DNA of 64,000 nt from Selenomonas ruminantium subsp. ruminantium ATCC 12561 (GTDB taxonomy: Bacteria > Bacillota > Negativicutes > Selenomonadales > Selenomonadaceae), in contig NZ_AUJE01000003.1 of NCBI RefSeq assembly GCF_000424065.1, forward strand, positions 62,001 through 126,000, given 5' to 3'. This document shows positions 51,608-60,285 of this stretch, piece after piece. The stretch's first letter is position 1, and the number at the start of each line of letters is the position of its first letter. The notes beneath the pieces are model-generated. The model worked only from the letters and a program-made list of their open reading frames with translations, did no database searches and was not told the DNA's origin. The translations under genes and the position numbers were made by a program.

Positions 51608-52466
51608 TGTCTTTACTCCTTTCCGGTTTCTCTGCCTTGAATCCGTTTCGTTCCCAGGCTTCGAGAATGCTCTTGATGTACTTCACAGAATGGCCGTTAT
51701 TCAGGGCCGTTTCTCTGATAGCCTCTGTCAGCCATTGCTCCCCATAGTGGTCAAGCAGGTCTGTGAGGGTGTCTGTCTCTATCTGCCCTGTGATGGGGTG
51801 GATGTTATCTTGAAAGAGGTCAAACACTCTGGCAGTGGCATCGTCTTTCTCAGCCAATTCCGTTTCTTCGTCCGGCTGATTTTCTTCTGGGGGACTATAG
51901 GGGGAACTACAACAACTACTAATACTTTTCTTTACTTTACTTTGTGGTGTTTTTGTATGCAGTAACTCCTTTTCGGCGGGGTTATTGTCTACAAAAACTA
52001 CCGTTGAGTGGGGGTTATTGTATGCAGAAACCTGTTTAGGGGCTGAAATAAGTTTGACTTTTTTACTTTTGACGATTTTTTCCTTGTCCAGCAGGCAAAA
52101 TTCATCAATCATTTTGATGCTCGACCTGCGTTCAAGCGCCATCAGATAACGGCTCTGGATACCATGAGAGGTTAAAATCTGATATTTTTCAAACAGTTTT
52201 TTGTCGAATAAGCCGATGTTTTTGCATACAGAAACTACCGTTGAAAGGGTGTTTTTGTCTACAAAAAACCTCCTTGAGTAGATACTGAGTTGAGTTTCTG
52301 TCCACATCATGTAGTAACTATTGCGGTAAATGGTGGATAAAAGCTTCACATATATCGCAAAGCCTTCCAGCCCTGTCTCGGCCTCCAGGTATAGAATCTT
52401 TTCATCCTCCGCAATGTCGGTGTCCAGTGGGAAATAATCAAGCCCCTCTTTTTGCGGTCTAGCCAT
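51507..52466 (-). CDS. DnaD-like replication initiation protein
   Basis: The N-terminal 110 residues match the Lin1244/DUF4373 winged-helix domain (GLDYFPLDTDIAEDEKILYL, GLEGFAIYVKLLSTIYRN). The C-terminal part has the DnaD motif (DLLDHYGEQWLTEAIRETAL, YIKSILEAWERNGF). Such proteins bind phage origins, which often lie within their own coding sequence; the AT-rich middle, with repeated TTTTTGTCTACAAAA-like strings, is a candidate. Confidence 0.85.
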   Translation of the reverse strand: MARPQKEGLDYFPLDTDIAEDEKILYLEAETGLEGFAIYVKLLSTIYRNSYYMMWTETQLSIYSRRFFVDKNTLSTVVSVCKNIGLFDKKLFEKYQILTSHGIQSRYLMALERRSSIKMIDEFCLLDKEKIVKSKKVKLISAPKQVSAYNNPHSTVVFVDNNPAEKELLHTKTPQSKVKKSISSCCSSPYSPPEENQPDEETELAEKDDATARVFDLFQDNIHPITGQIETDTLTDLLDHYGEQWLTEAIRETALNNGHSVKYIKSILEAWERNGFKAEKPERSKDNGGRPQSNARRNKKQSTAEAERAKWANETSGWD

Positions 52467-52518
52467 GTATTTTCCTTTCCAGCAAGCAGGGCAAATGCCC
52501 CGCCCGCTTATTCTGTGT

Positions 52519-53403
52519 TTACATCAGGCTGGTTTGTCCATCGGTGCCCTGCTCTTTAATCTCCCCTGTTTCCGGGTCAACGTTGGCAGGTGGTACATCA
52601 GCCGGAACTTCCTCGGCATCCACAGTGATGACCGTTTCATCCGGTTCATCCGTCATGCTTTCGGAAATGTTGGTCTTGATGGTTTCATCACTGGCTACTG
52701 CCCGAACAAACTCGGTTTTGATGGGTGCATATTTGAGCGCCTGCTTGATGACTGTTTTCTTGGCCATGGCATCGAAATTCGTTGACCAGGGGCTGTAACT
52801 GGAGCCTGCCGCCTTGCTGTACTTCTTGGAGTGGTTCTTGATATCTTCCACGCTCATTACTGCAAAGCCGCTGCCGCCTGCCTTGGTACGGAACACCGCA
52901 TAATAGAGAATCACTGCGCCTCTGTCTTTCAGGGCCGGTTTATGTTTCAGCTTTTCTTCAAGGCCCAATTCATACTCGAAATCATCATTCTCGCAAACTT
53001 CGTGAGCAGAAATGCTCGTGATTTCTCCGCTGCGGTAAGCAAGGTCGATTAAACCTTTGTAGCCTAATTGGAACTGACATTCAAGCTGGCCATGGTTTCG
53101 ATAAGGAATGAGATAAGCCTGTCCTAACGGCGTATTCGGTTCCACGCCTAACTGAGCCGCCTGCATCATAGCGCCTAGGAAAGAATTCGGGGAACATTCC
53201 GCAAGCTGGGGATTGGTGCTCATGGCCGTTAAAACCATGCGGGAAAAACGCTCACCAGTAAGCACCGAAGGCAGTGCTTTTTCAATCTGCGGTTTCATCT
53301 GCATGACGAGCTGTTTAATGCTCGATGCCCCACCATTTGCAGTGGCTACTTTCCCCGCCTGTGCCTTCTGAATCATGCCGCCTTTTACTGTACCGTTTGC
53401 CAT
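52519..53403 (-). CDS. recT: RecT single-strand annealing protein
   Basis: The 294-residue protein shows RecT motifs: FSRMVLTAMSTNPQLAECSP, MMQAAQLGVEPNTPLGQAYL, FQLGYKGLIDLAYRSGEI. It anneals DNA during phage recombination and pairs with the YqaJ exonuclease gene 18 bases upstream. Confidence 0.95.
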   Translation of the reverse strand: MANGTVKGGMIQKAQAGKVATANGGASSIKQLVMQMKPQIEKALPSVLTGERFSRMVLTAMSTNPQLAECSPNSFLGAMMQAAQLGVEPNTPLGQAYLIPYRNHGQLECQFQLGYKGLIDLAYRSGEITSISAHEVCENDDFEYELGLEEKLKHKPALKDRGAVILYYAVFRTKAGGSGFAVMSVEDIKNHSKKYSKAAGSSYSPWSTNFDAMAKKTVIKQALKYAPIKTEFVRAVASDETIKTNISESMTDEPDETVITVDAEEVPADVPPANVDPETGEIKEQGTDGQTSLM

Positions 53404-53421
53404 TTTATTTTCCTCCTCGTT

Positions 53422-54381
53422 TTATGCACTAAATCTGCGACTATCAGCAGATTTTTTACTGTATTTTTCAAACACATCCGGCAGGTCTTTTTTCAGCTTT
53501 TTGCTGTCAATCGTTACTCTGCCGTTGACGGTTTTCCATGTGACTTTACGCTCATTATCGCCCTCACCAATAATGCCGATTTCGTTATCGCCGAGCATAG
53601 CGCAGAGCTTGTTTTGAATATCCTTGGTTTGGAAATCAATATCGGATTTCAGCGCCTTCAATTCATCGAGGCGTTTCAGCAAATCCATGCTTTCCTGGGG
53701 GAGAACAATAGGCTCATTATTCCCGCCCTTATACATCTTTTTCAGTGAGTCAGTGGAGCTTTCGGAGCCATCAACCTCCGGCATGATGTGGTGTTGCACC
53801 TTATCCCAAAATGCAAATTCCATCTGTTCTAAAGCGGCAATATCATCGTCGTTTCGTTCTACCACCCACGAAACGAAATGATTACCACCGATAAGGCAAG
53901 CAATGTACCAGCGGGGAAAGCCACTCACCAACATATAATGCTGGCACTGCACATAGTAGTTGGGTGGGATGTCCCCTTCATCCCATGGTCCGCGCATGAA
54001 TGCGTTAGAAGTCTTGCATTCAAGCCCTGCATCCTCACCGACAAGGAGCCGGTCAAAAGAGGCTGTCATAAATGGGTATTTGTTACTGCGGAACAGGCCA
54101 CACTTGCGGACCTTCTTGCCTTCCCTGCGGCAGAATTCGTCTGCCACCACCTGCTCCAGAATGGTGCCGAAGTGGACACATTCGTTTTCGGAAATATCTT
54201 CCTGCTGAGATTGGCCGGTCTTTTCCAGCCAAAGCGTGTATTCGGATTTCCACGGGTTCACCCCGACGATGGCAGCGGCTTCACTGCCACCAATGCTGTC
54301 ATTACGAACTTTGAGCCATGCCTCGCGGTTTTCGATTTCCGCAGCGGTCATAATCATGGTGCAATGGTCTTTTAAGCTCAT
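53422..54381 (-). CDS. YqaJ-type viral recombinase/exonuclease
   Basis: The PD-(D/E)xK fold is seen in WLKVRNDSIGGSEAAAIVGV, HFGTILEQVVADEFCRREGK and GLECKTSNAFMRGPWD. It resects DNA ends for RecT. The start overlaps a small upstream gene (ATGA). Confidence 0.93.
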   Translation of the reverse strand: MSLKDHCTMIMTAAEIENREAWLKVRNDSIGGSEAAAIVGVNPWKSEYTLWLEKTGQSQQEDISENECVHFGTILEQVVADEFCRREGKKVRKCGLFRSNKYPFMTASFDRLLVGEDAGLECKTSNAFMRGPWDEGDIPPNYYVQCQHYMLVSGFPRWYIACLIGGNHFVSWVVERNDDDIAALEQMEFAFWDKVQHHIMPEVDGSESSTDSLKKMYKGGNNEPIVLPQESMDLLKRLDELKALKSDIDFQTKDIQNKLCAMLGDNEIGIIGEGDNERKVTWKTVNGRVTIDSKKLKKDLPDVFEKYSKKSADSRRFSA

Positions 54382-54515
54382 CTTCTTTCATCCCTCTCTG
54401 CATCCATAAGCCAATCCATTGCCTCGCAATAAGCTTCTTCGTCTTTTTCCTGCTCGGCTTTCTCGGCCAAATAATCGTAAAGCCGGGAATCTTGAATATC
54501 ATCATTTATCGTCAT
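54378..54515 (-). CDS. 45-residue acidic phage protein
   Basis: MTINDDIQDSRLYDYLAEKA followed by a Glu-rich helix. Its stop overlaps the recombinase start. The 155 bases upstream (54516-54670) hold promoter-like sequence but no gene that I can support. Confidence 0.5.
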   Translation of the reverse strand: MTINDDIQDSRLYDYLAEKAEQEKDEEAYCEAMDWLMDAERDERR

Positions 54516-54670
54516 CAGCCTTTGCCTCCTTTCCGAAAATATGCTATAATGAGCTTGCGTTTCAAAGAGAATATAGCTCTACACAATGTTTGCTTGAGGA
54601 TTTTGCGACTGTCATTCAAGCTCATGTGGAAAAGGTTCGGTTTTACCGAGCCTTTTTTGTTGTCCCAAAA

Positions 54671-54868
54671 TCAGTGAAAGCGGCTTGCATTGCTGTGAAC
54701 CACCTTTATTTTGGGGTACCTGTGGGGCCTGGGAATGTAGTTATCCTCGCATAGCTTGTCATCGTGACAAACTGGGGCCATACCGGAGCCTACCCAAATC
54801 AAATCGTAGGTTTCGCCAGCCTCGAATTCTCGGCCACATCTGAAACAGGTCGGCTTTCGCTTCCTCAT
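54671..54868 (-). CDS. Small zinc-finger-like phage protein
   Basis: From the ATG at 54868, which overlaps the LysM gene stop, the protein reads KPTCFRCGREFEAGETYDLI and CHDDKLCEDNY, a probable two-Cys-pair zinc site. Confidence 0.5.
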   Translation of the reverse strand: MRKRKPTCFRCGREFEAGETYDLIWVGSGMAPVCHDDKLCEDNYIPRPHRYPKIKVVHSNASRFH

Positions 54869-55236
54869 TTGCCAGCATCGCCTTTCTTTACCCAATAGGT
54901 GATTTTGATTTCCTGGCCGGGGTGAATGTTCCCGGAGTTGCCATGCTGGAGCGCAGGGTTATTTTCGATGATGCCTTCCTCAAATTCGAGGATGTATCTG
55001 CGGCCCCCGGTGTTCTTTGGCAGATATTCCTCAGCAATGTGCCGCAGGGTATCGCCCTTTTTAACGACATATGTTTCCTCAATGAGTTGTTGGTCGCCCT
55101 CGTAGAAACCAGTCAAGAGAACTGCCGCCCCAATCAGCGCCGCCCCGCCGACAAACTTCTTTATCAACGACTCAAGCCGCTTTTTCCTGTCCTGCTGCTC
55201 CTTGATAAGCTCGTCCCATTCCCTATCTATAATCAT
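54865..55236 (-). CDS. Membrane-anchored LysM-like protein
   Basis: A charged N-terminus precedes one membrane helix (FVGGAALIGAAVLLTGFY) and then a LysM-type motif (TYVVKKGDTLRHIAEEYLPK, NIHPGQEIKITYWVKKGD). The LysM part would lie outside the cell in contact with peptidoglycan. Such genes are frequent in Negativicute phages; a role in superinfection exclusion is possible but not shown. Confidence 0.65.
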   Translation of the reverse strand: MIIDREWDELIKEQQDRKKRLESLIKKFVGGAALIGAAVLLTGFYEGDQQLIEETYVVKKGDTLRHIAEEYLPKNTGGRRYILEFEEGIIENNPALQHGNSGNIHPGQEIKITYWVKKGDAGK

Positions 55237-55460
55237 TCGGTAACCTCCTCCCTATTTAATGCCTCCAAAATCTCCGGCTTGCTAAGCCCGGTCAGCTTGG
55301 CAAAGGCTTTCAAGTAGCAGCACCCGCGCCGGGGAGTTATGAACCCCTGCTTTTCGGTGTAGGCGTTGACCTTGGCCACAATACTGCCTGCCCGGGACCG
55401 CTTATAGCCGGTGACCGTCATCACATCTGCTATGCTTAGCAGGACTGTGCTTTTGAACAT
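55233..55460 (-). CDS. Excisionase-like small HTH protein
   Basis: From MFKSTVLLSIADVMTVTGYK (AAGGAGGTGG upstream) the 75-residue protein resembles small winged-helix proteins with the site-choice motif seen in excisionases and repressors. Its function is inferred from size and position. Confidence 0.45.
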   Translation of the reverse strand: MFKSTVLLSIADVMTVTGYKRSRAGSIVAKVNAYTEKQGFITPRRGCCYLKAFAKLTGLSKPEILEALNREEVTE

Positions 55461-55481
55461 GCTGACCACCTCCTTCCATAG

Positions 55482-55757
55482 CTACTTATCTTTAAGTTCC
55501 TGACATTTGCTGCCCACCGGACAAATCTCCCGGCAGTAAGCCTGCAAAAGCTCGGGCGCATCATATTCTTTGGCCATGATAAGCAATTCATCACGATGCG
55601 GCTGGCGAAGACCTCGTTCAATCTGATAAAGCCTTGTGGAACTGATCCCCACAATATTCTCTGCGCTGGCCCGTGATTCAAAATCTGTGTCACGGGCGGC
55701 TGCCCGCATCCTGGCTTGGTAAAAAATGTTTTCGGAATCTCCGACAATTCTTGGCAC
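55482..55757 (-). CDS. XRE family regulator
   Basis: The helix-turn-helix (SRASAENIVGISSTRLYQIE) spans residues 28-47 of 91, with a Cys-containing tail (CREICPVGSKCQEL). GTG at 55757 is preceded by AAGGAGG. A 22-bp palindrome lies just upstream and recurs before the integrase gene, suggesting that this protein controls itself and int. Confidence 0.75.
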   Translation of the reverse strand: MPRIVGDSENIFYQARMRAAARDTDFESRASAENIVGISSTRLYQIERGLRQPHRDELLIMAKEYDAPELLQAYCREICPVGSKCQELKDK

Positions 55758-55778
55758 GATTGAAAAACCTCCTTATAA

Positions 55779-55800
55779 TTCCTGCGTATCGGCGCAGGAA
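55779..55800. promoter_or_regulatory. Palindromic operator upstream of the XRE gene
   Basis: TTCCTGCG-TATCGG-CGCAGGAA, a perfect 8-bp dyad with a 6-base centre. A near copy lies at 60614-60635 before the integrase. Confidence 0.6.
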
Positions 55801-55849
55801 TAAATCTGTCCCTCCATGCTATAATCGCCTTGAAGGGAGATGCCTAGAC

Positions 55850-56611
55850 TTATGCCGCAATCTCACCATTCAGCAACTTATCTGCAATCCGCAGCGCATC
55901 GTCCAGCAACCCTTTCTTTTCTAAGAACTCCGGCACGCTGGGCTTTTTCTTTAAGCCGTTTTCCTTCACATAGTAGGAAATGGAATTGCCGATACTGGTG
56001 CGGTATGCGGTATTGTATGCCGCCTTGAAGCGATGCCAACCTTCGCGGTAGGTCAAGCCGTTCTTTGCTGCATAAGCTTGAACCATAGCCACCAGCTTCT
56101 GCCGTTTCGTGCCCTCGGTACATACGCCATTGAGCGTGTCAATTCGGGAAGATTGGATTTTCTGCTCCTTGCGGATTTCCTCGGTGTCAAGTCGCAGGCG
56201 GGCAAGTTCGCGCTCCTGTCTCTGCAGGGCTTTGGCGCTTTCTACGAGAATATCAATCTGGGATTTCGGTTGCTCTTTCAGCTGCCGCTCCATTTCGTTG
56301 AAGGCCTCGATGTATTTGATTTTCCACTGCATCGCCTTGGCTCCAGTAAAGCCCATCACCAGCAGGCTGAATCCGTCGCGGTTCATTAGGTACATTTTGT
56401 AATGTTTACCAGTCCCCGCCGTATAGTCGGTTTCGTAAAACATGGAGCTCACAGCTGAATTTTCAGCTTTGATATTTTCAATAGACTGAATAACATTTTT
56501 GTGTTCCTTCCCGAACACTTCCGCTACTTTACGGGAATCCGTAACCACCTGCTCATTGTTGACTTGAACCAACTCATCAATATTGCTATTTGCTACTGTC
56601 ATAAGTTTCAT
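55850..56611 (-). CDS. Rha family antirepressor with ORF6C-like C-terminus
   Basis: The N-terminal pRha domain (VTDSRKVAEVFGKEHKNVIQ, YLMNRDGFSLLVMGFTGAKA) is followed by a coiled coil and a C-terminal ORF6C-like domain (KNGLTYREGWHRFKAAYN). Such proteins counter repressors during induction. GAGGTTTAACAA precedes the ATG. It follows the Cro-like gene with three bases between. Confidence 0.88.
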   Translation of the reverse strand: MKLMTVANSNIDELVQVNNEQVVTDSRKVAEVFGKEHKNVIQSIENIKAENSAVSSMFYETDYTAGTGKHYKMYLMNRDGFSLLVMGFTGAKAMQWKIKYIEAFNEMERQLKEQPKSQIDILVESAKALQRQERELARLRLDTEEIRKEQKIQSSRIDTLNGVCTEGTKRQKLVAMVQAYAAKNGLTYREGWHRFKAAYNTAYRTSIGNSISYYVKENGLKKKPSVPEFLEKKGLLDDALRIADKLLNGEIAA

Positions 56612-56614
56612 TTG

Positions 56615-56845
56615 TTAAACCTCACTTTCTGTTTTAGCAAGTTCAAAGGTATAAAAATGACTAATATGGCATTTTAACACCTGAGCTAGCATCGGAAGCT
56701 TATCAGCATTGAATTTATAGACTCCATGCTCGTACTTCCAATATACTGAACCATTGCTGAATCCTAATAATTTAGCCATATCCTTATAGGAAAGCCCTAG
56801 TTCTTTCCTACGTTCAGCAATATAGCTTAGATTAAAGCAACTCAT
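56615..56845 (-). CDS. Cro-like XRE regulator
   Basis: The HTH (LSYKDMAKLLGFSNGSVYWK) sits at residues 18-37 of 76. It is the first gene of the leftward lytic operon, divergent from the repressor, with operators between them. AAGGAGG precedes the ATG. Confidence 0.85.
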   Translation of the reverse strand: MSCFNLSYIAERRKELGLSYKDMAKLLGFSNGSVYWKYEHGVYKFNADKLPMLAQVLKCHISHFYTFELAKTESEV

Positions 56846-56868
56846 ATAATTACAAACCTCCTTTCTCG

Positions 56869-56970
56869 CTTTCTGTTTTAGAAAGTTTATGCTTACACTA
56901 TATACTTTCTAAAATAGAAAGTCAAGTATTATTTTTCTATTTTAGAAAGAAAATGTTTCTAAGATAGAAA
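56869..56970. promoter_or_regulatory. Lysogeny switch operator array
   Basis: Four copies of a dyad with consensus TTTCTAAAATAGAAA: 56869-56885, 56905-56921 (perfect 17-bp palindrome), 56934-56948 and 56956-56970. Centres are 22 to 36 bp apart. They fill the space between the divergent Cro-like and repressor genes, where both promoters must lie; TATAAT at 56977-56982 is a likely -10 for the repressor. Confidence 0.8.
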
Positions 56971-57014
56971 TTTCCTTATAATAAAAGTTGACATAACAGA
57001 AAGAGGTGACTGCC

Positions 57015-57464
57015 ATGATTATCGGTGAGCGAATTCGTAATATAAGGGAAGATGAGGATATACTTCAGCAGGAACTTGCTGACGCCGTAGGCATAAATGT
57101 GAGTGTTTTAAGTCGTATAGAGAAAGGTACTAGACAATTACGAGATGACGAACTAATAAAAATTGCTGATAAGCTAAACGTCTCAGTAGACTACCTCCTC
57201 GGCCGCACCGACGAGCCGCAGGGCACAGGCTTCCAGAAGGGCCTGCTGGGGGATATCAACGGAGACTCGCCCCTGGCGCAGAAGGCAAGGGAAGCAACGA
57301 CCAATGGATGGTTACCCATGTCTAAAGCAGAAAACCCGGAAGCCGAAAAAGCCCTGGAATGGCTTGAAAAATATAATAAGCTCGATATCAACGACAAAAA
57401 TACCATCAATAGCATGATTGACATTGCATTAAGAAGTAAGGAGAATAAACAATCTAATGAATGA
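57015..57464 (+). CDS. CI-like phage repressor (XRE)
   Basis: The N-terminal HTH (LQQELADAVGINVSVLSRIE) is followed by DYLLGRTDEP and a short C-terminal helical part; no LexA-type peptidase domain is present. The ATG at 57015 has GAAAGAGGTG upstream. It heads the rightward lysogeny operon and overlaps the protease gene by eight bases, so the downstream genes are expressed in the lysogen. Confidence 0.88.
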   Translation: MIIGERIRNIREDEDILQQELADAVGINVSVLSRIEKGTRQLRDDELIKIADKLNVSVDYLLGRTDEPQGTGFQKGLLGDINGDSPLAQKAREATTNGWLPMSKAENPEAEKALEWLEKYNKLDINDKNTINSMIDIALRSKENKQSNE

Positions 57465-58293
57465 TAATACACGTGCTGATGATATAACCTTGACTACTGT
57501 GCGACTTGATGTGACGTACAAAGATGGCCATAAGGGGGCTGCCACTGCGTTCTTCTATGAATTCGATTTAACAAAAGGCAAAACAACGTGTTTGATTACT
57601 AATCGTCATGTACTCAAAGATGCAAGTACGATAGTTTCTAATGCACACCCCGCCATAGATTCTGAAGGCTATTTCCCTAATTTGGAATACTCTTGTGAAT
57701 GGAAAGTTGATATCACTGAAAAGGGGCTCCTTTTCCATCCAGATAAATCGGTTGATTTGGCAATCATGATTGTAGGTCCAGCTATGGAGGAGCATTATAA
57801 AAAGGATGGTATAGTTTATTGTTATCGTGCTTTTTGCAAATCATCTTGCCCCACAAATGAAGAAATCCTACAAATTACAGTCATGCATGATATTGTTATG
57901 GTTGGCTATCCTAATGGATTGAGCGATGAAGCTCACATGATGCCTATTTGCAGACGAGGTATGATTGCCACATCTCCATTACTGAATTTCAACGGTGAGC
58001 GAGTTTTCCTTATCGATATTGCCTGCACACCTGGATCTAGTGGTTCCCCTGTCATTGCATATGATTCCATTTGGGAGAAACTTGAAAACGGGCAGTTACG
58101 AAAAATAGATCAAGCTAGACTTATTGGGATTTTCTCTGAAGGGAACACCACTATTGTACAAGGCGGAACAATTCCGCAAGATTCAAAAACACCTCAACCA
58201 GTGGCGGTTAGAGTTCCTTATGGTATTGGAAAAGTTATAAATTTTGAATGCCTTGATGATTTTGTTCCTCTGCTGGAAAAATTTTGTAAATAG
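57457..58293 (+). CDS. Cytoplasmic trypsin-like serine protease
   Basis: The 278-residue protein has a complete triad: H51 in ITNRHVLKDAS, D100 in SVDLAIMIVG and S195 in TPGSSGSPVIAY. No signal peptide is seen, so it acts inside the cell. It is translationally coupled to the repressor. Protease domains of this kind occur in several bacterial anti-phage systems as activated effectors. Its place in a prophage lysogeny operon suggests superinfection exclusion, but this is inference. Confidence 0.85.
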   Translation: MNDNTRADDITLTTVRLDVTYKDGHKGAATAFFYEFDLTKGKTTCLITNRHVLKDASTIVSNAHPAIDSEGYFPNLEYSCEWKVDITEKGLLFHPDKSVDLAIMIVGPAMEEHYKKDGIVYCYRAFCKSSCPTNEEILQITVMHDIVMVGYPNGLSDEAHMMPICRRGMIATSPLLNFNGERVFLIDIACTPGSSGSPVIAYDSIWEKLENGQLRKIDQARLIGIFSEGNTTIVQGGTIPQDSKTPQPVAVRVPYGIGKVINFECLDDFVPLLEKFCK

Positions 58294-58316
58294 ATAAACT
58301 AATGGAGATGTTTAAT

Positions 58317-59258
58317 ATGGAATTAAAAAAGAGAACTGTTGAATTGGCAAATTTCAACTGTGTATTTGGCGATGAAAACGAACCTTTATTAGCCCACTTT
58401 TCAGATGTATTCTATCCTGCTATTACATCAGGCTATGATATAAAGTATAATGGAAATCATTATACTTTCGATAATATAAACATTTTTAATCATCCTGCTT
58501 TAGGGTATGTTTTGACTGGATTATTCATCAAGCAAACCGAACTTGAAATTCTATCACAAAAAGATCCTATCTCAGGAAAACTAATCAGCACAAACAAATC
58601 TATTCCTAGTGCGCCTTTTTCTATATTTGTTTTACTTTTAAGAAACCACCGTTTATTGTTTTTTAAAAATCAAAACGGAAGTCCTAGAACTACCACCCTA
58701 AAAACAATTTGCGAAAAAATGATTAGCAGATATTTAAGGAAAGTGAATTTAGGTGTTGACTATAATTCAAAATTGCCTGCTGCACACATCACCATAATCC
58801 CTTTGCCTTCACATTCGAGTTTAAAAGAACAGTTCAAGAATTTGAAACAAATAAATTCTATAGTCTATAAAATAACTCCATTGAACGGAGATGAGAATTT
58901 TAAATCTGATATGACTGATTTATTAAACCAAGTCAATAAATTAAAAGCAAGAGATGGCTCATGGAAGATAAACAAGCCTGAAGATAAAAATAAAGTTATT
59001 GAACAAATCGAAGATACGCGTGATTTAGCTCTAGCAACAGTCAGAGGCACTACACATAACGGGAATCCAATAATTTTAACTCCAGATAATTATTCTGAAA
59101 AAGTTCTTGTAAAACTCCCCGTTGAGTCAAGTCAAGAAAGCATTATTGAATCAATGTATAAAATAGCAACAGAACATACAGCACTGCTTGAAACTAGCGA
59201 AAACAATAAAAACATTTACTTTGAATCACAGGATATGATACAATCATTAATGAGGTGA
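58317..59258 (+). CDS. Unknown soluble protein in the lysogeny operon
   Basis: A 313-residue protein (MELKKRTVELANFNCVFGDE) with a mixed alpha/beta N-terminal half including GYVLTGLFIKQTELEI and ITIIPLPSHSSLKEQFKNL, and a C-terminal part ending YFESQDMIQSLMR. GGAG lies nine bases before the ATG at 58317. It is AT-rich relative to the phage, like a moron acquired separately. It is followed immediately by a four-helix membrane protein, a layout that recalls the RexA sensor and RexB channel of lambda. No sequence relation to Rex can be claimed. Confidence 0.6.
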   Translation: MELKKRTVELANFNCVFGDENEPLLAHFSDVFYPAITSGYDIKYNGNHYTFDNINIFNHPALGYVLTGLFIKQTELEILSQKDPISGKLISTNKSIPSAPFSIFVLLLRNHRLLFFKNQNGSPRTTTLKTICEKMISRYLRKVNLGVDYNSKLPAAHITIIPLPSHSSLKEQFKNLKQINSIVYKITPLNGDENFKSDMTDLLNQVNKLKARDGSWKINKPEDKNKVIEQIEDTRDLALATVRGTTHNGNPIILTPDNYSEKVLVKLPVESSQESIIESMYKIATEHTALLETSENNKNIYFESQDMIQSLMR

Positions 59259-59260
59259 TT

Positions 59261-59890
59261 ATGGTGTTTTTTGACAGTAAAAAAAGAAAAACTGCACTTG
59301 ATTCGCTAAGTATAATTTTAAAAGAAAATACTTTTAATCGAGTCTTTATCGGATCTATAAAAACTTTTTCTTTTTCTTGGAGAAGATTTGTAATATTAGG
59401 CTCCATTAACTTTTTAATATTTTTCTCATCATCTTTTATATCTATAATAAATTTAGATAAGATATATAAATTTATAGACCGTTCAAATTCCATACTTTTA
59501 GCTCTTCTAGCCATAATCATAACTGGATATGCTTTATTTCAAGCAATGATTTCCAAAGAAGCATTGGCTATTTTAGCAGGTAATAAAGATGATGTCACCA
59601 ACCAAAACAGCTTAAATAAAATGCAGCATTCTACTTTCATTACAATAATCAGTTATATTACCTTTATCACATTTAATTATATGCTATTATTATTTTTAGA
59701 TCTCTTTAATATTAAATTTTTTAACGACATCACCATTTATTTACTACTTTCTCTTTATGGAACTGTTGCTACTTACTTGATTTTAGAAATGAAATCTTTT
59801 ATTTACAATCTGTATCAAATTTTCACCATATCTTCATCCGCTCAGATTGTTGAACTACTAGACGAATTGGATAAAAGAGGGAATACATAA
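59261..59890 (+). CDS. Four-helix membrane protein in the lysogeny operon
   Basis: Hydrophobic segments lie at about residues 45-65 (VILGSINFLIFFSSSFISI), 80-100 (SILLALLAIIITGYALF), 128-150 (FITIISYITFITFNYMLLL) and 160-180 (IYLLLSLYGTVATYLIL). GAGGTG precedes the ATG, which overlaps the previous gene end region. AT-rich. It is probably a membrane effector or ion channel partner of the upstream protein; family not recognised. Confidence 0.65.
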   Translation: MVFFDSKKRKTALDSLSIILKENTFNRVFIGSIKTFSFSWRRFVILGSINFLIFFSSSFISIINLDKIYKFIDRSNSILLALLAIIITGYALFQAMISKEALAILAGNKDDVTNQNSLNKMQHSTFITIISYITFITFNYMLLLFLDLFNIKFFNDITIYLLLSLYGTVATYLILEMKSFIYNLYQIFTISSSAQIVELLDELDKRGNT

Positions 59891-59891
59891 T

Positions 59892-59960
59892 ATGGACAAT
59901 GTAATAATTTACAATGCTTGTGATGGGCAGACTAAAGTCAAGCTATATGGCAGAACTTGA
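59892..59960 (+). pseudogene. Stub resembling the start of a RhuM/Fic-type virulence protein
   Basis: The 22-codon frame MDNVIIYNACDGQTKVKLYG resembles the usual opening of RhuM family proteins (IYxxxDGQTxxxV). It then stops. The next bases (MAELEKETPLIKGRKK in another frame) look like a further deletion scar. Low certainty. Confidence 0.3.
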
Positions 59961-60030
59961 AAAAGAAACGCCCTTAATCAAAGGTCGCAAGAAACCATAA
60001 AAATAAGCCGCCCCGAAGGGTGGCCATCTA

Positions 60031-60285
60031 TCAATAATGCCCTTTGCATTGGGCAATCTCTATGGTGTTTTCTTTTACGCGGTATACGAGCCTGTTTTCA
60101 TCATCAATCCGCCGGCTGAACCAACCCTGCAAATTATGCTTGAGCGGCTCGGGCTTGCCTATTCCTTCCAGTACACCATCGCGCTCTACGCTTTTTATCA
60201 GAGCATTTATCCGTTTTACAGTCTTCTTGTCTTCCAACTGCCAGTCAAGATATTCCTGCCATGCACGACCAGACCATTTTTTACA
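60031..60285 (-). CDS. YoeB family mRNA interferase toxin
   Basis: From the ATG at 60285 (84 residues) the protein reads WSGRAWQEYLDWQLEDKKTV, GIGKPEPLKHNLQGWFSRRI and ENRLVYRV, closely following YoeB including the catalytic Glu/Arg/His region and C-terminal CKGHY. YoeB cuts mRNA at the ribosome when freed from its antitoxin. It overlaps the antitoxin gene by five bases. Confidence 0.92.
   Translation of the reverse strand, partial: CKKWSGRAWQEYLDWQLEDKKTVKRINALIKSVERDGVLEGIGKPEPLKHNLQGWFSRRIDDENRLVYRVKENTIEIAQCKGHY

Noticed and set aside
56988-56993. TTGACA as the -35 box of the repressor promoter
   Set aside because: Only about 20 bases lie between it and the ATG at 57015, too few for a -10 box and leader. 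The TATAAT at 56977 is a better candidate.
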